Part shown: positions 1-6,414 of the stretch, piece after piece | Position numbering within the stretch: the stretch's first letter is position 1 | Layout of the letters: each line of letters begins with the position of its first letter | Origin: JBBRMQ01 sp038230775 | GTDB taxonomy: Bacteria; Acidobacteriota; Thermoanaerobaculia; Gp7-AA8 | Direction: 5' to 3' | NCBI GenBank assembly: GCA_038230775.1 | Contig: JBBRMQ010000164.1 | Coordinates: 1-9,912 of the forward strand | DNA: 9,912 bases | Translations under genes and position numbers: made by a program | Notes under the pieces: generated by a model | What the model saw: only the letters and a program-made list of their open reading frames with translations | What the model was told of the DNA's origin: nothing | The model's database searches: none

Positions 1-375
1 GAGCCGCAGCACCGCCGTGCCCGGGCGTTGCCCTGAGAAATCGGGCACGCGCAGCACGAGCGGACCGGCCGACAGCTCCACTTTGATCGTCGTGCCGCGC
101 TTGATGAGATTCGTGGCGCCCGGCGTCCGGTTCTGCCACGCCACGTAGCCCGCCGGCACGCGGTCGGCGTTGCGACGATGCTCGGGGTCGATCGAGAGGC
201 TCACGCCGAGATCCGAGCAGATCGCTTTCGCCTGAGCGACGGAACGCCCGACGAGATTCGGCGTCGATACCGACTTTCCTCGGATGAAGAAGGTGAACCA
301 GATGTAGGTGCTGAAGCCGAAAGCGACGAATGCGAGTCCCGCGAACAGCAAGGTTCCGACGCAGCCGCGCTTCAT
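1..375 (-). CDS. PASTA-domain membrane protein, N-terminal part (runs off the left edge)
   Basis: Reading the minus strand from the ATG at 375-373 gives 125 codons with no stop before the window ends. Residues about 5-31 form one long hydrophobic segment after Met-Lys-Arg, consistent with a membrane anchor. Residues about 36-104 fit a PASTA domain: a VSTPNLVGRSVAQAK start, a central GYVAWQNRTPGA turn, and a TTIKVELSAGP end. A second repeat begins at about 107 with VLRVPDFSGQ. PASTA domains are known to bind peptidoglycan or muropeptides on the outer face of the membrane. No kinase domain precedes the anchor, so this is a stand-alone PASTA protein rather than a PknB-type kinase. Its ATG overlaps the lon TGA (ATGA at 375-372), which sets the start and implies translational coupling. 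The number of PASTA repeats and any C-terminal domain lie outside the window. Confidence 0.85.
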   Translation of the reverse strand, partial: MKRGCVGTLLFAGLAFVAFGFSTYIWFTFFIRGKSVSTPNLVGRSVAQAKAICSDLGVSLSIDPEHRRNADRVPAGYVAWQNRTPGATNLIKRGTTIKVELSAGPLVLRVPDFSGQRPGTAVLRL

Positions 376-2840
376 CGGTTTTCGGGCCGCTCGCGATCGG
401 TCTGATGTTCGGCGCGATACTCCGCCTCGTCGTACTTGCGTTCGCGGGCGCGCGCGATATGCAGCGGGATGATCGTCTCTTTCCAGACGTCTTCTACGCG
501 CTCGGCGAACACGAAGTTGAGCCCCGCCTTCACCTCTTCCGGCACCTCGGTCAAGTCCTTCCGATTGCCTTGGGGCAGAACGACGGTCTTGATGTTCGCG
601 CGCTGCGCAGCCATCAACTTCTCCTTGATTCCGCCGACGGAGAGGACTTTGCCGCGCAGAGTGATCTCGCCCGTCATCGCCACGTCGTGCCGCACGGGAC
701 GCTCGCCCATCACCGACGCGATGCACGTTGCGATCGCCACCCCGGCCGACGGCCCGTCTTTCGGAATCGCGCCCGCGGGAAAGTGGATGTGGATGTCGTG
801 CTCACTGAAGACGCGATCGGCGATGTCGAGATCGGCCGCCTTCGAGCGCACGTACGAATAGGCCGCCTGCACCGACTCGCGCATGACGTCGCCGAGCTGG
901 CCGGTGACGGTCGTGCGGCCGCTGCCCGGCATGCGCGTGGCCTCGATGAACATGATCTCGCCGCCGAACTGCGTCCACGCCAATCCGGTCGTGACGCCGA
1001 TCTCCGGATGGCGCTCCGCAAACTCGTGCTCGAACGACGCGAGGCCGAGGTAAGCCTCGAGGTCTTTGGGCTCCACGGTGAAGTGCTCCGTCGTTTCGAT
1101 ATCGCTGGCCACTTTCCGCGCGATCTTGCGCATGACGTTCGCCAGCTTGCGCTCCAGGTTGCGAACGCCCGCTTCGGCGGTGTAATCGCGAATGATCGCC
1201 AGCACCGCGTCGTCGGTCACCGTCACCTGTTCGGCCTTCAGACCGTGATCGCCAAGGAGTTCGGGGATCAGATGCTTCTTCGCGATCTGCACTTTCTCCA
1301 TCTCGGTGTATCCAGACAGGCGGATCACTTCCATGCGATCGCGCAGCGGGCCGGGAATGGTGTCGAGCATGTTCGCCGTCGCGATGAACAGGGTGTGCGA
1401 AAGGTCGTACGGAATCTCGAGGTAGCGATCGACGAAGGCATGGTTCTGCTTCGGATCCAGGACCTCGAGCAGCGCGGACGCCGGATCGCCGCGGTAGTCT
1501 TTTCCGATCTTGTCGATCTCGTCGATCATGATCAGCGGATTGTTCACGCCGACCTGGATGTAGCTCTGAATCAGCTTCCCGGGCATCGCACCGATGTAAG
1601 TCTTGCGGTGGCCCCGGATCTCCGATTCGTCGGTGACCCCGCCAACCGCCATCCGCACGAACTTGCGGCCTAACGCGTCGGCGATCGCCGCTCCGAGCGA
1701 GGTCTTTCCCACGCCGGGAGGCCCGGCGAAACAGAGAATCGGTCCTTTGAGGTCGCCCTTCAGTTTGAGAACGGCAAGAAACTCCAGGACCCGTTCTTTG
1801 ACCTTCTCTAGACCGTGATGCTTCTCGTCGAGAATCTCCTCCGCCCTCGTGAGATCCAGCCGATCCTCGGTTTTCTGGGTCCATGGAATCTGCAGGACGG
1901 TATCGAGGTGACCGCGGATCACGGCGTAGTCCGATGACGACGGCGAGAGCTGCGTCAACCGGTTCACCTCGCGCCGCAACTGCTGCTTGTGATCCTCGGC
2001 CAGCGGCAGCGCCTCGATGCGGTCGCGATACGTATCCGCTTCCCGCTCCGAGGGGTTGGAATCGCCCAGCTCTTCCTGGATCACTCGCACCTGCTCGCGC
2101 AAATAGTTCTCGCGCTCGCGGCGGTCGATCGAGGTCTGAATCTGGCGCTGCAGCTCTCTGTCGACGGTCGCTTTGCCGAGGTCGCGCTGGATCCAGTCGA
2201 CCAGGAGCTCGATGCGCTCGATCGGATTCACCGTCTCGAGAAGGAGTTGCTTCTCCTCGAGCGGGAAGTTCACGAATGACGAGAGGAGGTCGGCGAACGA
2301 ATCCGGCCCCTCCGTGACGTTCATCCGCAGGATGTTCAGGAGCTCCGAGGAATATTTCGAATCGCTCTCGACGAGTTTCTCGAAGAGCGACATCGCCTTG
2401 TTCATGAGGGCGTCGGTCTTCGCGGTCTTCGGCGCCGGCTTCGGAATGACCTCGCGCAGCATCCCTTCGAAGTAGGGCTCGGTCTGCGTCATCTGCACGA
2501 GCTCGACGCGATGCCGGCCCTGCAGGAAAAGCTGATAGCGATCGGAGGACAGAGGAAGCCTCTGCACGATCGCCGCGAGCACTCCGATCTGCGATAGATC
2601 CTCGGGACGCGGGTTCTCTTTGTCGCCGCTCTTCTGGCAAAACGCCGCGATCAGATTCTGCTCGTCGGAAAGGCTCTTCAGGAGGCGTACATTGCGATCG
2701 ATGCCGACCTGCAGCGAGAGCACGCCGCCGGGAAAGAGTACCGACGAGACGAGCGGAATGATGGGCAGCCGGTTCGGCAGCTCCTGATCCAGCCACTCGG
2801 AAGCGTCGCTAATCCCCGTCTTTGGTTTCGTTTGGGCCAT
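372..2840 (-). CDS. lon: ATP-dependent Lon protease (LonA type)
   Basis: This 822-residue protein is full length for LonA, the cytoplasmic AAA+ protease that unfolds and degrades misfolded and regulatory proteins. The N-terminal substrate-binding domain begins near RLPIIPLVSSVLFPGG (about 24-39), followed by a long helical region. The AAA+ module has Walker A GPPGVGKT at 373-380 (Lys379), Walker B IMIDEID with Asp440/Glu441, and an arginine in PLRDRMEVI near 502. The C-terminal peptidase domain carries KDGPSAG with catalytic Ser698 and GGIKEK with Lys741; the 43-residue spacing equals that of E. coli Ser679/Lys722. A charged tail of about 25 residues follows. An open frame continues upstream to 2921, but I chose MAQTKPK at 2840 because the family homology starts soon after it and the longer start would enter the divergent promoter region. 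The ribosome binding site is weak. The stop overlaps the start of the PASTA gene. Confidence 0.97.
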   Translation of the reverse strand: MAQTKPKTGISDASEWLDQELPNRLPIIPLVSSVLFPGGVLSLQVGIDRNVRLLKSLSDEQNLIAAFCQKSGDKENPRPEDLSQIGVLAAIVQRLPLSSDRYQLFLQGRHRVELVQMTQTEPYFEGMLREVIPKPAPKTAKTDALMNKAMSLFEKLVESDSKYSSELLNILRMNVTEGPDSFADLLSSFVNFPLEEKQLLLETVNPIERIELLVDWIQRDLGKATVDRELQRQIQTSIDRRERENYLREQVRVIQEELGDSNPSEREADTYRDRIEALPLAEDHKQQLRREVNRLTQLSPSSSDYAVIRGHLDTVLQIPWTQKTEDRLDLTRAEEILDEKHHGLEKVKERVLEFLAVLKLKGDLKGPILCFAGPPGVGKTSLGAAIADALGRKFVRMAVGGVTDESEIRGHRKTYIGAMPGKLIQSYIQVGVNNPLIMIDEIDKIGKDYRGDPASALLEVLDPKQNHAFVDRYLEIPYDLSHTLFIATANMLDTIPGPLRDRMEVIRLSGYTEMEKVQIAKKHLIPELLGDHGLKAEQVTVTDDAVLAIIRDYTAEAGVRNLERKLANVMRKIARKVASDIETTEHFTVEPKDLEAYLGLASFEHEFAERHPEIGVTTGLAWTQFGGEIMFIEATRMPGSGRTTVTGQLGDVMRESVQAAYSYVRSKAADLDIADRVFSEHDIHIHFPAGAIPKDGPSAGVAIATCIASVMGERPVRHDVAMTGEITLRGKVLSVGGIKEKLMAAQRANIKTVVLPQGNRKDLTEVPEEVKAGLNFVFAERVEDVWKETIIPLHIARARERKYDEAEYRAEHQTDRERPENR

Positions 2841-2867
2841 TGGAGCCTGCGTGCTACGGGCACGCGA

Positions 2868-2896
2868 ATTGTAGAATTTGCAGCTACATTGAACAA
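2868..2896 (-). promoter_or_regulatory. Candidate lon promoter in the divergent lon/PHP gap
   Basis: On the minus strand TTGTTC (2896-2891) and TACAAT (2873-2868) are separated by exactly 17 bp, matching sigma-70 consensus at 3/6 and 5/6 positions. The predicted transcript start is near 2861, about 20 nt before the lon ATG. A perfect 6-bp inverted repeat (GCGTGC at 2849-2854, GCACGC at 2860-2865) overlaps that start and could be an operator or a leader hairpin. On the plus strand TAGAAT (2872-2877) could be a -10 for the PHP gene, overlapping the lon -10, but no good -35 accompanies it. I see no CIRCE or HAIR heat-shock operator. This is consensus matching only. Confidence 0.4.
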
Positions 2897-2909
2897 TGAT
2901 TCTGCGGTC

Positions 2910-3890
2910 ATGACCGAGCAAAATGCCACGGATGTGCTATCGGACCCGACTCTGAAGCGGGCGGATCTGCATTGCCATAGCCGTTATTCGGTCTTCAAAT
3001 ACTTCCGCCGCGCCAACACTCGAGACTGCTACAACGCCCCGGAAGACGTGTACCGCCTGGCAAAAGAGCGCGGGATGAGCTTCGTCACGCTCACCGATCA
3101 CGACTCGATCGACGGTGCACTGTACATGTTGAACAAGTATCCCGACATGACCGATTTCTTCATCGGTGAAGAAGTCGAAACGTACTTTCCCGAAACGGCG
3201 CAGCGGATTCACATCGGCGTGTGGCGTCTCACCGAGGCGCAGCATCGGGAGATCCAGCGCCTGCGGCCGGACATCCGGGAGCTCGTGCCGTATATGAAGT
3301 CGGAGAAGCTGCTGTTCGGCGTCAACCATCTGTTTCAGAACTACCGGATGAAGAACGTGGCCGGGAAGTACATCGCCGAGCTGTTGGAGATGTTCAGCGT
3401 TTTCGAAGTGCTCAACGGCGCGATGGCGTCGTTCCACAACAAGATGGTGCAGGAACTGGTGACGACCGTAAACGAGCAGCACGGCCGGCGGGTGTCGATG
3501 GTCGGCGGATCGGATGCACACACGCTGAAGCACGTAGCGAAAGTGCACACGGTGGCGCGCGGCAACACGTCGGACGAGTTTCTCGCCAACGTACGCGCCG
3601 GCGAGTGTTTCGCGTGGGGCTCGGAGATGCGCTTCCGCGAGCTGGTGGCGGACATCTACATCCTCGCGATTGCCTACAACAGCGAGGCGCGGGCGGATTT
3701 CTTCTCCGACGATTACACCGCCGTCGACAAAATGTTCCAGTTGGCGACGCGCCTGGCGTCGATCCCGACCGCGATCTCCGGATTGCCCGCGGCGATCACC
3801 ACCCTCAACTATCTGAAACAGATCGTGGTGACGAAGGGACTGTCGATGCGGTGGGAGCGGTTCGTCGACGAGATCAGGCCGCGAAGGTAG
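2910..3890 (+). CDS. PHP-domain metal-dependent phosphoesterase
   Basis: The 326-residue protein begins with a PHP fold, a trinuclear-metal phosphoesterase module found in histidinol phosphatase, DNA polymerase III subunits and small nucleotide or nucleic-acid phosphatases. The metal-binding set is visible: His21/His23 in DLHCHSRYS, Asp63-His64-Asp65 in LTDHDS, Glu87 in GEEVE, His101, His140 in FGVNH, and Asp202/His204 in GGSDAH. The ligand set looks complete, so the enzyme is probably active, but the substrate cannot be read from sequence. Residues about 240-326 form a mostly helical extension (VADIYILAIAYN through TTLNYLKQIVV) that I do not recognise. The start at 2910 is chosen because the PHP motif follows within 20 residues; a longer frame to 2832 would overlap lon. 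There is no clear Shine-Dalgarno sequence. The gene is divergent from lon and convergent with the barrel gene. Confidence 0.88.
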   Translation: MTEQNATDVLSDPTLKRADLHCHSRYSVFKYFRRANTRDCYNAPEDVYRLAKERGMSFVTLTDHDSIDGALYMLNKYPDMTDFFIGEEVETYFPETAQRIHIGVWRLTEAQHREIQRLRPDIRELVPYMKSEKLLFGVNHLFQNYRMKNVAGKYIAELLEMFSVFEVLNGAMASFHNKMVQELVTTVNEQHGRRVSMVGGSDAHTLKHVAKVHTVARGNTSDEFLANVRAGECFAWGSEMRFRELVADIYILAIAYNSEARADFFSDDYTAVDKMFQLATRLASIPTAISGLPAAITTLNYLKQIVVTKGLSMRWERFVDEIRPRR

Positions 3891-3963
3891 TTGGGATGTT
3901 AGGACGTTGGGACGTTAGGAAGTCCCACCCTTCCCAACGTCCGAACATTCCAACGTCCCAACT
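3889..3963. repeat. 75-bp imperfect palindrome of 8-bp units between convergent stops; possible bidirectional terminator
   Basis: Two 34-bp arms (3889-3922 and 3930-3963) are inverted copies with 28 of 34 positions matching, around a 7-bp loop. Most mismatches are transitions that would still pair as G-U on one of the two RNA strands. Each arm is itself a tandem array of four 8-bp units with consensus GTTRGGAY, at 3890, 3898, 3906 and 3914 in the left arm. The outer ends overlap the stop codons of both convergent genes (TAG 3888-3890; TGA 3965-3963), so the palindrome is the entire intergenic space. RNA from either strand should fold into a long hairpin. There is no run of T after it, so a classical intrinsic terminator is not assured. 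Confidence 0.8.
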
Positions 3964-5747
3964 CAGAAGTTCATCGCCAGCCCGCCGATGTACTTCTTCG
4001 ACGTGCCGTCGGTGCTCATCGCGTCGAAGAGATACGGCGAGTTTGCGGCGCGCGCGAGCTCCATCCCCATCAGCAGGCGGAGATCGAACGGGAGATGCAG
4101 CGATTGCGCGAGACGGACGTTCATGCGGTCGGTGCGGTACTCGGTGGTGCCACCGTTTGGCTGCGGCTGATGGAGCTGGCGGAACGATACGGCCAGCGTG
4201 GTGCCGGTGGGATTGAACGTCGATGCGATGTTGCCCGTGACGTAGACCTTCTCGCCGTGGACGATCGCGGTCGGCGGCGGCGTGGCGATGCCGGCGCTCG
4301 AGGCGACGTCGAACAGGAAGTTCTTTCCCAGCTCTTTGCGATAGGCGAGGCGGAGGTCGCGGCGCACGTCGCCGCTATCGACGTAGAGGCCGTCCCAGAA
4401 CTGCTCGAAGCCGTCGGTGAAGACGACGCGTAGCGGTGAATCGGCGCCACTGATTGTGGCGATCGCGGAGAGGCGATCGTGTTTCTCGTCGCCGGAGATG
4501 ATGCCGAACGAGTACAAATAGCGAGGCAGGACGGTCGATTCGTCGGACCACACCACCACGCTGGGCATCGAATTCTGCCGCTCCTGCGAGTACACCTTGT
4601 ACATGGCCGACACGACCAGAGCGGTGTCTTTGCCGATCTTCAACTCGGCGCCGGTGCGCGGAGCCCACTCGCTGCCGTAGAGGCCGAGACGGCTGCTCAT
4701 GCCGTAGCGCACGGTGAACGTCGGCACGATGTCGAGATTCGCGAGAGTGGTGATGTCCGCGGTTCGGAAGGTCGCGTTCTCGGCGTTGTGGACCGACTCC
4801 TGCGTGACGCGGAGGGAGACGCCCAAACCGCTGCGCGGTCCCTGCAGAAGGGTCGTGTTTCCCGCGACCTCGATCAGGTTCGAGCCCGGGCTGCCGCTGA
4901 AGAGGTTTTCCTGCTCGAAGTAACGCACCTGCAGCCGCACGTCTCCGTGATCCCATTCCAGGTTGTGCGAACGTACGTCCGCCTGCTGCGATGACGGTAC
5001 GCCGTTGCCGTAGCGCCACCAGCTCTTGCTCGACCCGACACGATAGGCATCGGTCGGTGAGGAGCGCAGCTCCATCTGCATGCCGCTCGACTCGGCGACG
5101 GGCGTTCCGAACCGTGCCTCTTCGCTCGGATTGTCGATGCGGTGGATATTGCCGCGGAACCCGATCTGCCAGTCGTTGTTGATGCGGCTCTGAACGCCAA
5201 CCCTGGTCTGCGCGAACGCGGCGTCCGATTGCTGCGCGGCGACGCCGGTCATCGACATCATCTGCGCACGAACGCGAGGAGTGGTGTCCATCGGAAGCGC
5301 AGCAGCCGCTTCGATCGGCGGCGCCATCGCCATGTCGAGCTCGTGGAGAACGTCGGGAGGAAGCGATCCACGGATCTCCCAGATCTCCTGGTTCCAATTC
5401 TTGCCTGCGCGCTTCTCATTCTGCAGGCGCAGTGCGATGCGGTGATCCTTCACACCCGGCACGACCACCGCCATCGCCGGGACGAAGCCGTACTTCACCG
5501 CGATGATCTTGTAGACACCGCTGCGCAGCGCGGGCAGCGTGAAACTTCCGTCGACCGAGGTGAACGTCTGGCTCGCCTGCAGGCTGTTGAGATCGAGCGC
5601 GATGACCAGCGCGTTCGCCACGGGCCGAGCCGCATTCGTGACGCTGCCAAGGACATTGAGGAAGTTCGAGACGGCAAGGTCCGGCCTAGCCGTACCCGCC
5701 GTGGCGAGGATGGCGGACGCAAACGCGAGGACACGAAATCGTCGCAT
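3963..5747 (-). CDS. Outer-membrane beta-barrel protein with N-terminal carboxypeptidase-regulatory-like domain
   Basis: The 594-residue precursor starts with a signal peptide (MRRFRVLAFASAILATAG, cleavage probably near residue 20). Residues about 30-108 look like a carboxypeptidase-regulatory-like (CarboxypepD_reg) beta sandwich: GSVTNAARPVANALV, then SVDGSFTLPALRSGVYKI and a typical GFVP turn. A linker containing WEIRGSLPPDVLHELD and an Ala/Met/Pro-rich stretch follows (about 117-165). From about 170 to the end the sequence alternates polar and hydrophobic residues in strand-length stretches, and the last residue is Phe (GGLAMNF), as expected for a BAM-inserted barrel. I see no TonB plug and no TonB box, so it is probably not a standard TonB-dependent receptor, although it may derive from one. 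The start is fixed by AGGAGAGGAG ending five bases before the ATG at 5747; the frame stays open to 5798. The ligand is unknown. Confidence 0.75.
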   Translation of the reverse strand: MRRFRVLAFASAILATAGTARPDLAVSNFLNVLGSVTNAARPVANALVIALDLNSLQASQTFTSVDGSFTLPALRSGVYKIIAVKYGFVPAMAVVVPGVKDHRIALRLQNEKRAGKNWNQEIWEIRGSLPPDVLHELDMAMAPPIEAAAALPMDTTPRVRAQMMSMTGVAAQQSDAAFAQTRVGVQSRINNDWQIGFRGNIHRIDNPSEEARFGTPVAESSGMQMELRSSPTDAYRVGSSKSWWRYGNGVPSSQQADVRSHNLEWDHGDVRLQVRYFEQENLFSGSPGSNLIEVAGNTTLLQGPRSGLGVSLRVTQESVHNAENATFRTADITTLANLDIVPTFTVRYGMSSRLGLYGSEWAPRTGAELKIGKDTALVVSAMYKVYSQERQNSMPSVVVWSDESTVLPRYLYSFGIISGDEKHDRLSAIATISGADSPLRVVFTDGFEQFWDGLYVDSGDVRRDLRLAYRKELGKNFLFDVASSAGIATPPPTAIVHGEKVYVTGNIASTFNPTGTTLAVSFRQLHQPQPNGGTTEYRTDRMNVRLAQSLHLPFDLRLLMGMELARAANSPYLFDAMSTDGTSKKYIGGLAMNF

Positions 5748-5769
5748 GGCTCCTCTCCTAGCACTCGCG

Positions 5770-5798
5770 AGTCTACGAAGCACTCGCATGAGAGTCAA
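5770..5798 (-). promoter_or_regulatory. Promoter of the barrel gene with overlapping 9-bp direct repeats
   Basis: On the minus strand TTGACT (5798-5793, 5/6 to consensus) and TAGACT (5775-5770, 4/6) are spaced by exactly 17 bp. The predicted start near 5762 leaves a leader of about 15 nt containing the strong AGGAGAGGAG ribosome binding site. A 9-bp word (AGCACTCGC on the plus strand) occurs at 5760-5768 and again at 5779-5787, 19 bp apart, one copy at the predicted start and one in the spacer. The first copy is part of the palindrome ACTCGCGAGT (5763-5772). This layout could be a repressor site. A GC-only inverted repeat (GGCGGC/GCCGCC near 5802-5819) lies just upstream. Confidence 0.55.
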
Positions 5799-5831
5799 AC
5801 GCGGCGGCGCCCGCCGCCCTTCCCGCTAGCC

Positions 5832-5903
5832 GGTCGCAGGTCGCTGGTCGGAGGTTGGAAAGGCGGTCCTTCGCGGGTCGCAGGTCGCAGGTCGCGGGTC
5901 GGA
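5832..5903. repeat. Two arrays of a 7-bp GGTCGCN repeat, upstream side of the S23 gene
   Basis: Four tandem heptamers start at 5832, 5839, 5846 and 5853 (ggtcgca, ggtcgct, ggtcgga, ggttgga). A second set of four starts at 5876, 5883, 5890 and 5897 (ggtcgca, ggtcgca, ggtcgcg, ggtcgga). The sets are offset by 44 bp, and both end in a GGAAA-like stretch. The second set, as the 34-bp segment 5874-5907, matches the reverse complement of 6321-6354 at 30 of 34 positions, so the S23 gene lies between inverted copies. The arrays sit upstream of the barrel gene promoter and carry no gene I can support. Confidence 0.85.
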
Positions 5904-5933
5904 AAAGCATCCGAGGTACACTCCCTTCTGCCA

Positions 5934-5957
5934 CACGAGGCGGTCCCACCGCTCGTG
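5934..5957 (+). promoter_or_regulatory. Stem-loop just upstream of the S23-family gene
   Basis: CACGAG, one unpaired G and CGGT (5934-5944) can pair with ACCGCTCGTG (5948-5957) across a 3-nt CCC loop, giving a 10-bp stem with one bulge. It ends 23 bases before the ATG at 5981. It lies where a leader of this gene would be, or it may be part of the repeat-bounded cassette. No Shine-Dalgarno sequence is visible between it and the ATG. Its role is unknown. Confidence 0.45.
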
Positions 5958-5980
5958 TTCGTCTGCAACCACAATCAAAC

Positions 5981-6414
5981 ATGGCTATCTATCGTTCGTT
6001 GCTCGCGTGGCAACAGGCATCGGCCTCGTCTCTGACATTTACGCGCTCTCATCCAGATTCCCATCCAGCGAGCACTTCGGGCTGACCCAGCAGATCCGGA
6101 GTGCCGCGGTATCCGTTCCCAGCAATATCGCCGAAGGCCGAGGTCGAGGTAGCCGCAAGGATTTTCGCCGGTTTCTGCAGCAGGCTCGAGGCTCACTCTA
6201 CGAGGTAGAGACGCAACTCACGATCGCGCGAACGCTCGAATCCGTGACGACAAGAGATGAAGAAGCCTTGCTCGAACGAACAGCGCGGTTACTCCAGCTG
6301 ATCAACGGTCTCATCCGTCGCCTTTCCGACCCGCGACTCGCGACCAGCGACCCGCCGACTACACCCGCACCCGATGCACGCGGAGAAGATTGGTCTTCGC
6401 CCTCTGATAAATAG
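5981..6414 (+). CDS. Four-helix-bundle protein (23S rRNA-IVP / S23 family), frameshifted near its start
   Basis: The family hallmark FGLTQQIRSAAVSVPSNIAEG is followed by GRGSRKDFRRFLQQARGSLYEVETQL and a last helix ending at LINGLIRRL, which matches the four-helix-bundle family first found in 23S rRNA intervening sequences and related in fold to Avd of diversity-generating retroelements. The open frame covering this runs 6007-6414 from a GTG and lacks the start of helix 1. The missing start, MAIYRSLLAWQQA, is present at 5981-6019 in another frame. Adding one base near 6019-6020 would join them into a normal 144-residue protein with family spacing (WQQA-x-GLVSDIYALSSRFP). The gene is therefore frameshifted, or the base call is wrong, or a -1 slip occurs. 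The last ~30 residues are translated from the flanking heptamer repeat and the antisense end of pyk, so they are not a native C terminus. The molecular function of free-standing members is not established. Confidence 0.85.
6321..6354. repeat. Inverted partner of the heptamer array, downstream side of the S23 gene
   Basis: Read on the minus strand this 34-bp segment is four heptamers (ggtcgct, ggtcgcg, agtcgcg, ggtcgga) followed by AAAGG, matching 5874-5907 at 30 of 34 positions in inverted orientation. It lies inside the 3' end of the S23 frame, where it encodes the non-family tail LSDPRLATSDPP, and stops five bases short of the pyk stop codon. With 5874-5907 it bounds a unit of about 481 bp. 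Confidence 0.85.

Noticed and set aside
330..1673. 447-codon open frame on the plus strand opposite lon
   Set aside because: It lies wholly antisense to the well-supported lon gene, shows arginine/histidine-rich composition and no family motif. Long antisense frames are expected at this GC content.
802..2796. 664-codon open frame on the minus strand in another frame of lon
   Set aside because: It is a frame-shadow of lon with very high Arg/Gly/Ser content and no domain; lon itself is intact in its own frame.
5832..5903. Heptamer arrays as a possible CRISPR array
   Set aside because: The units are 7 bp and directly adjacent, with no spacers of regular length and no cas genes nearby.
5773..5982. 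Minus-strand frame over the heptamer arrays (repeated RPATCD-like peptide)
   Set aside because: The repeated peptide is simply the translation of the 7-bp DNA repeat; no start signal or family supports a gene.
5981..6414. The S23 gene as the Avd component of a diversity-generating retroelement
   Set aside because: No reverse transcriptase, template repeat or variable repeat is present in the window; the sequence fits the general S23/IVP family.
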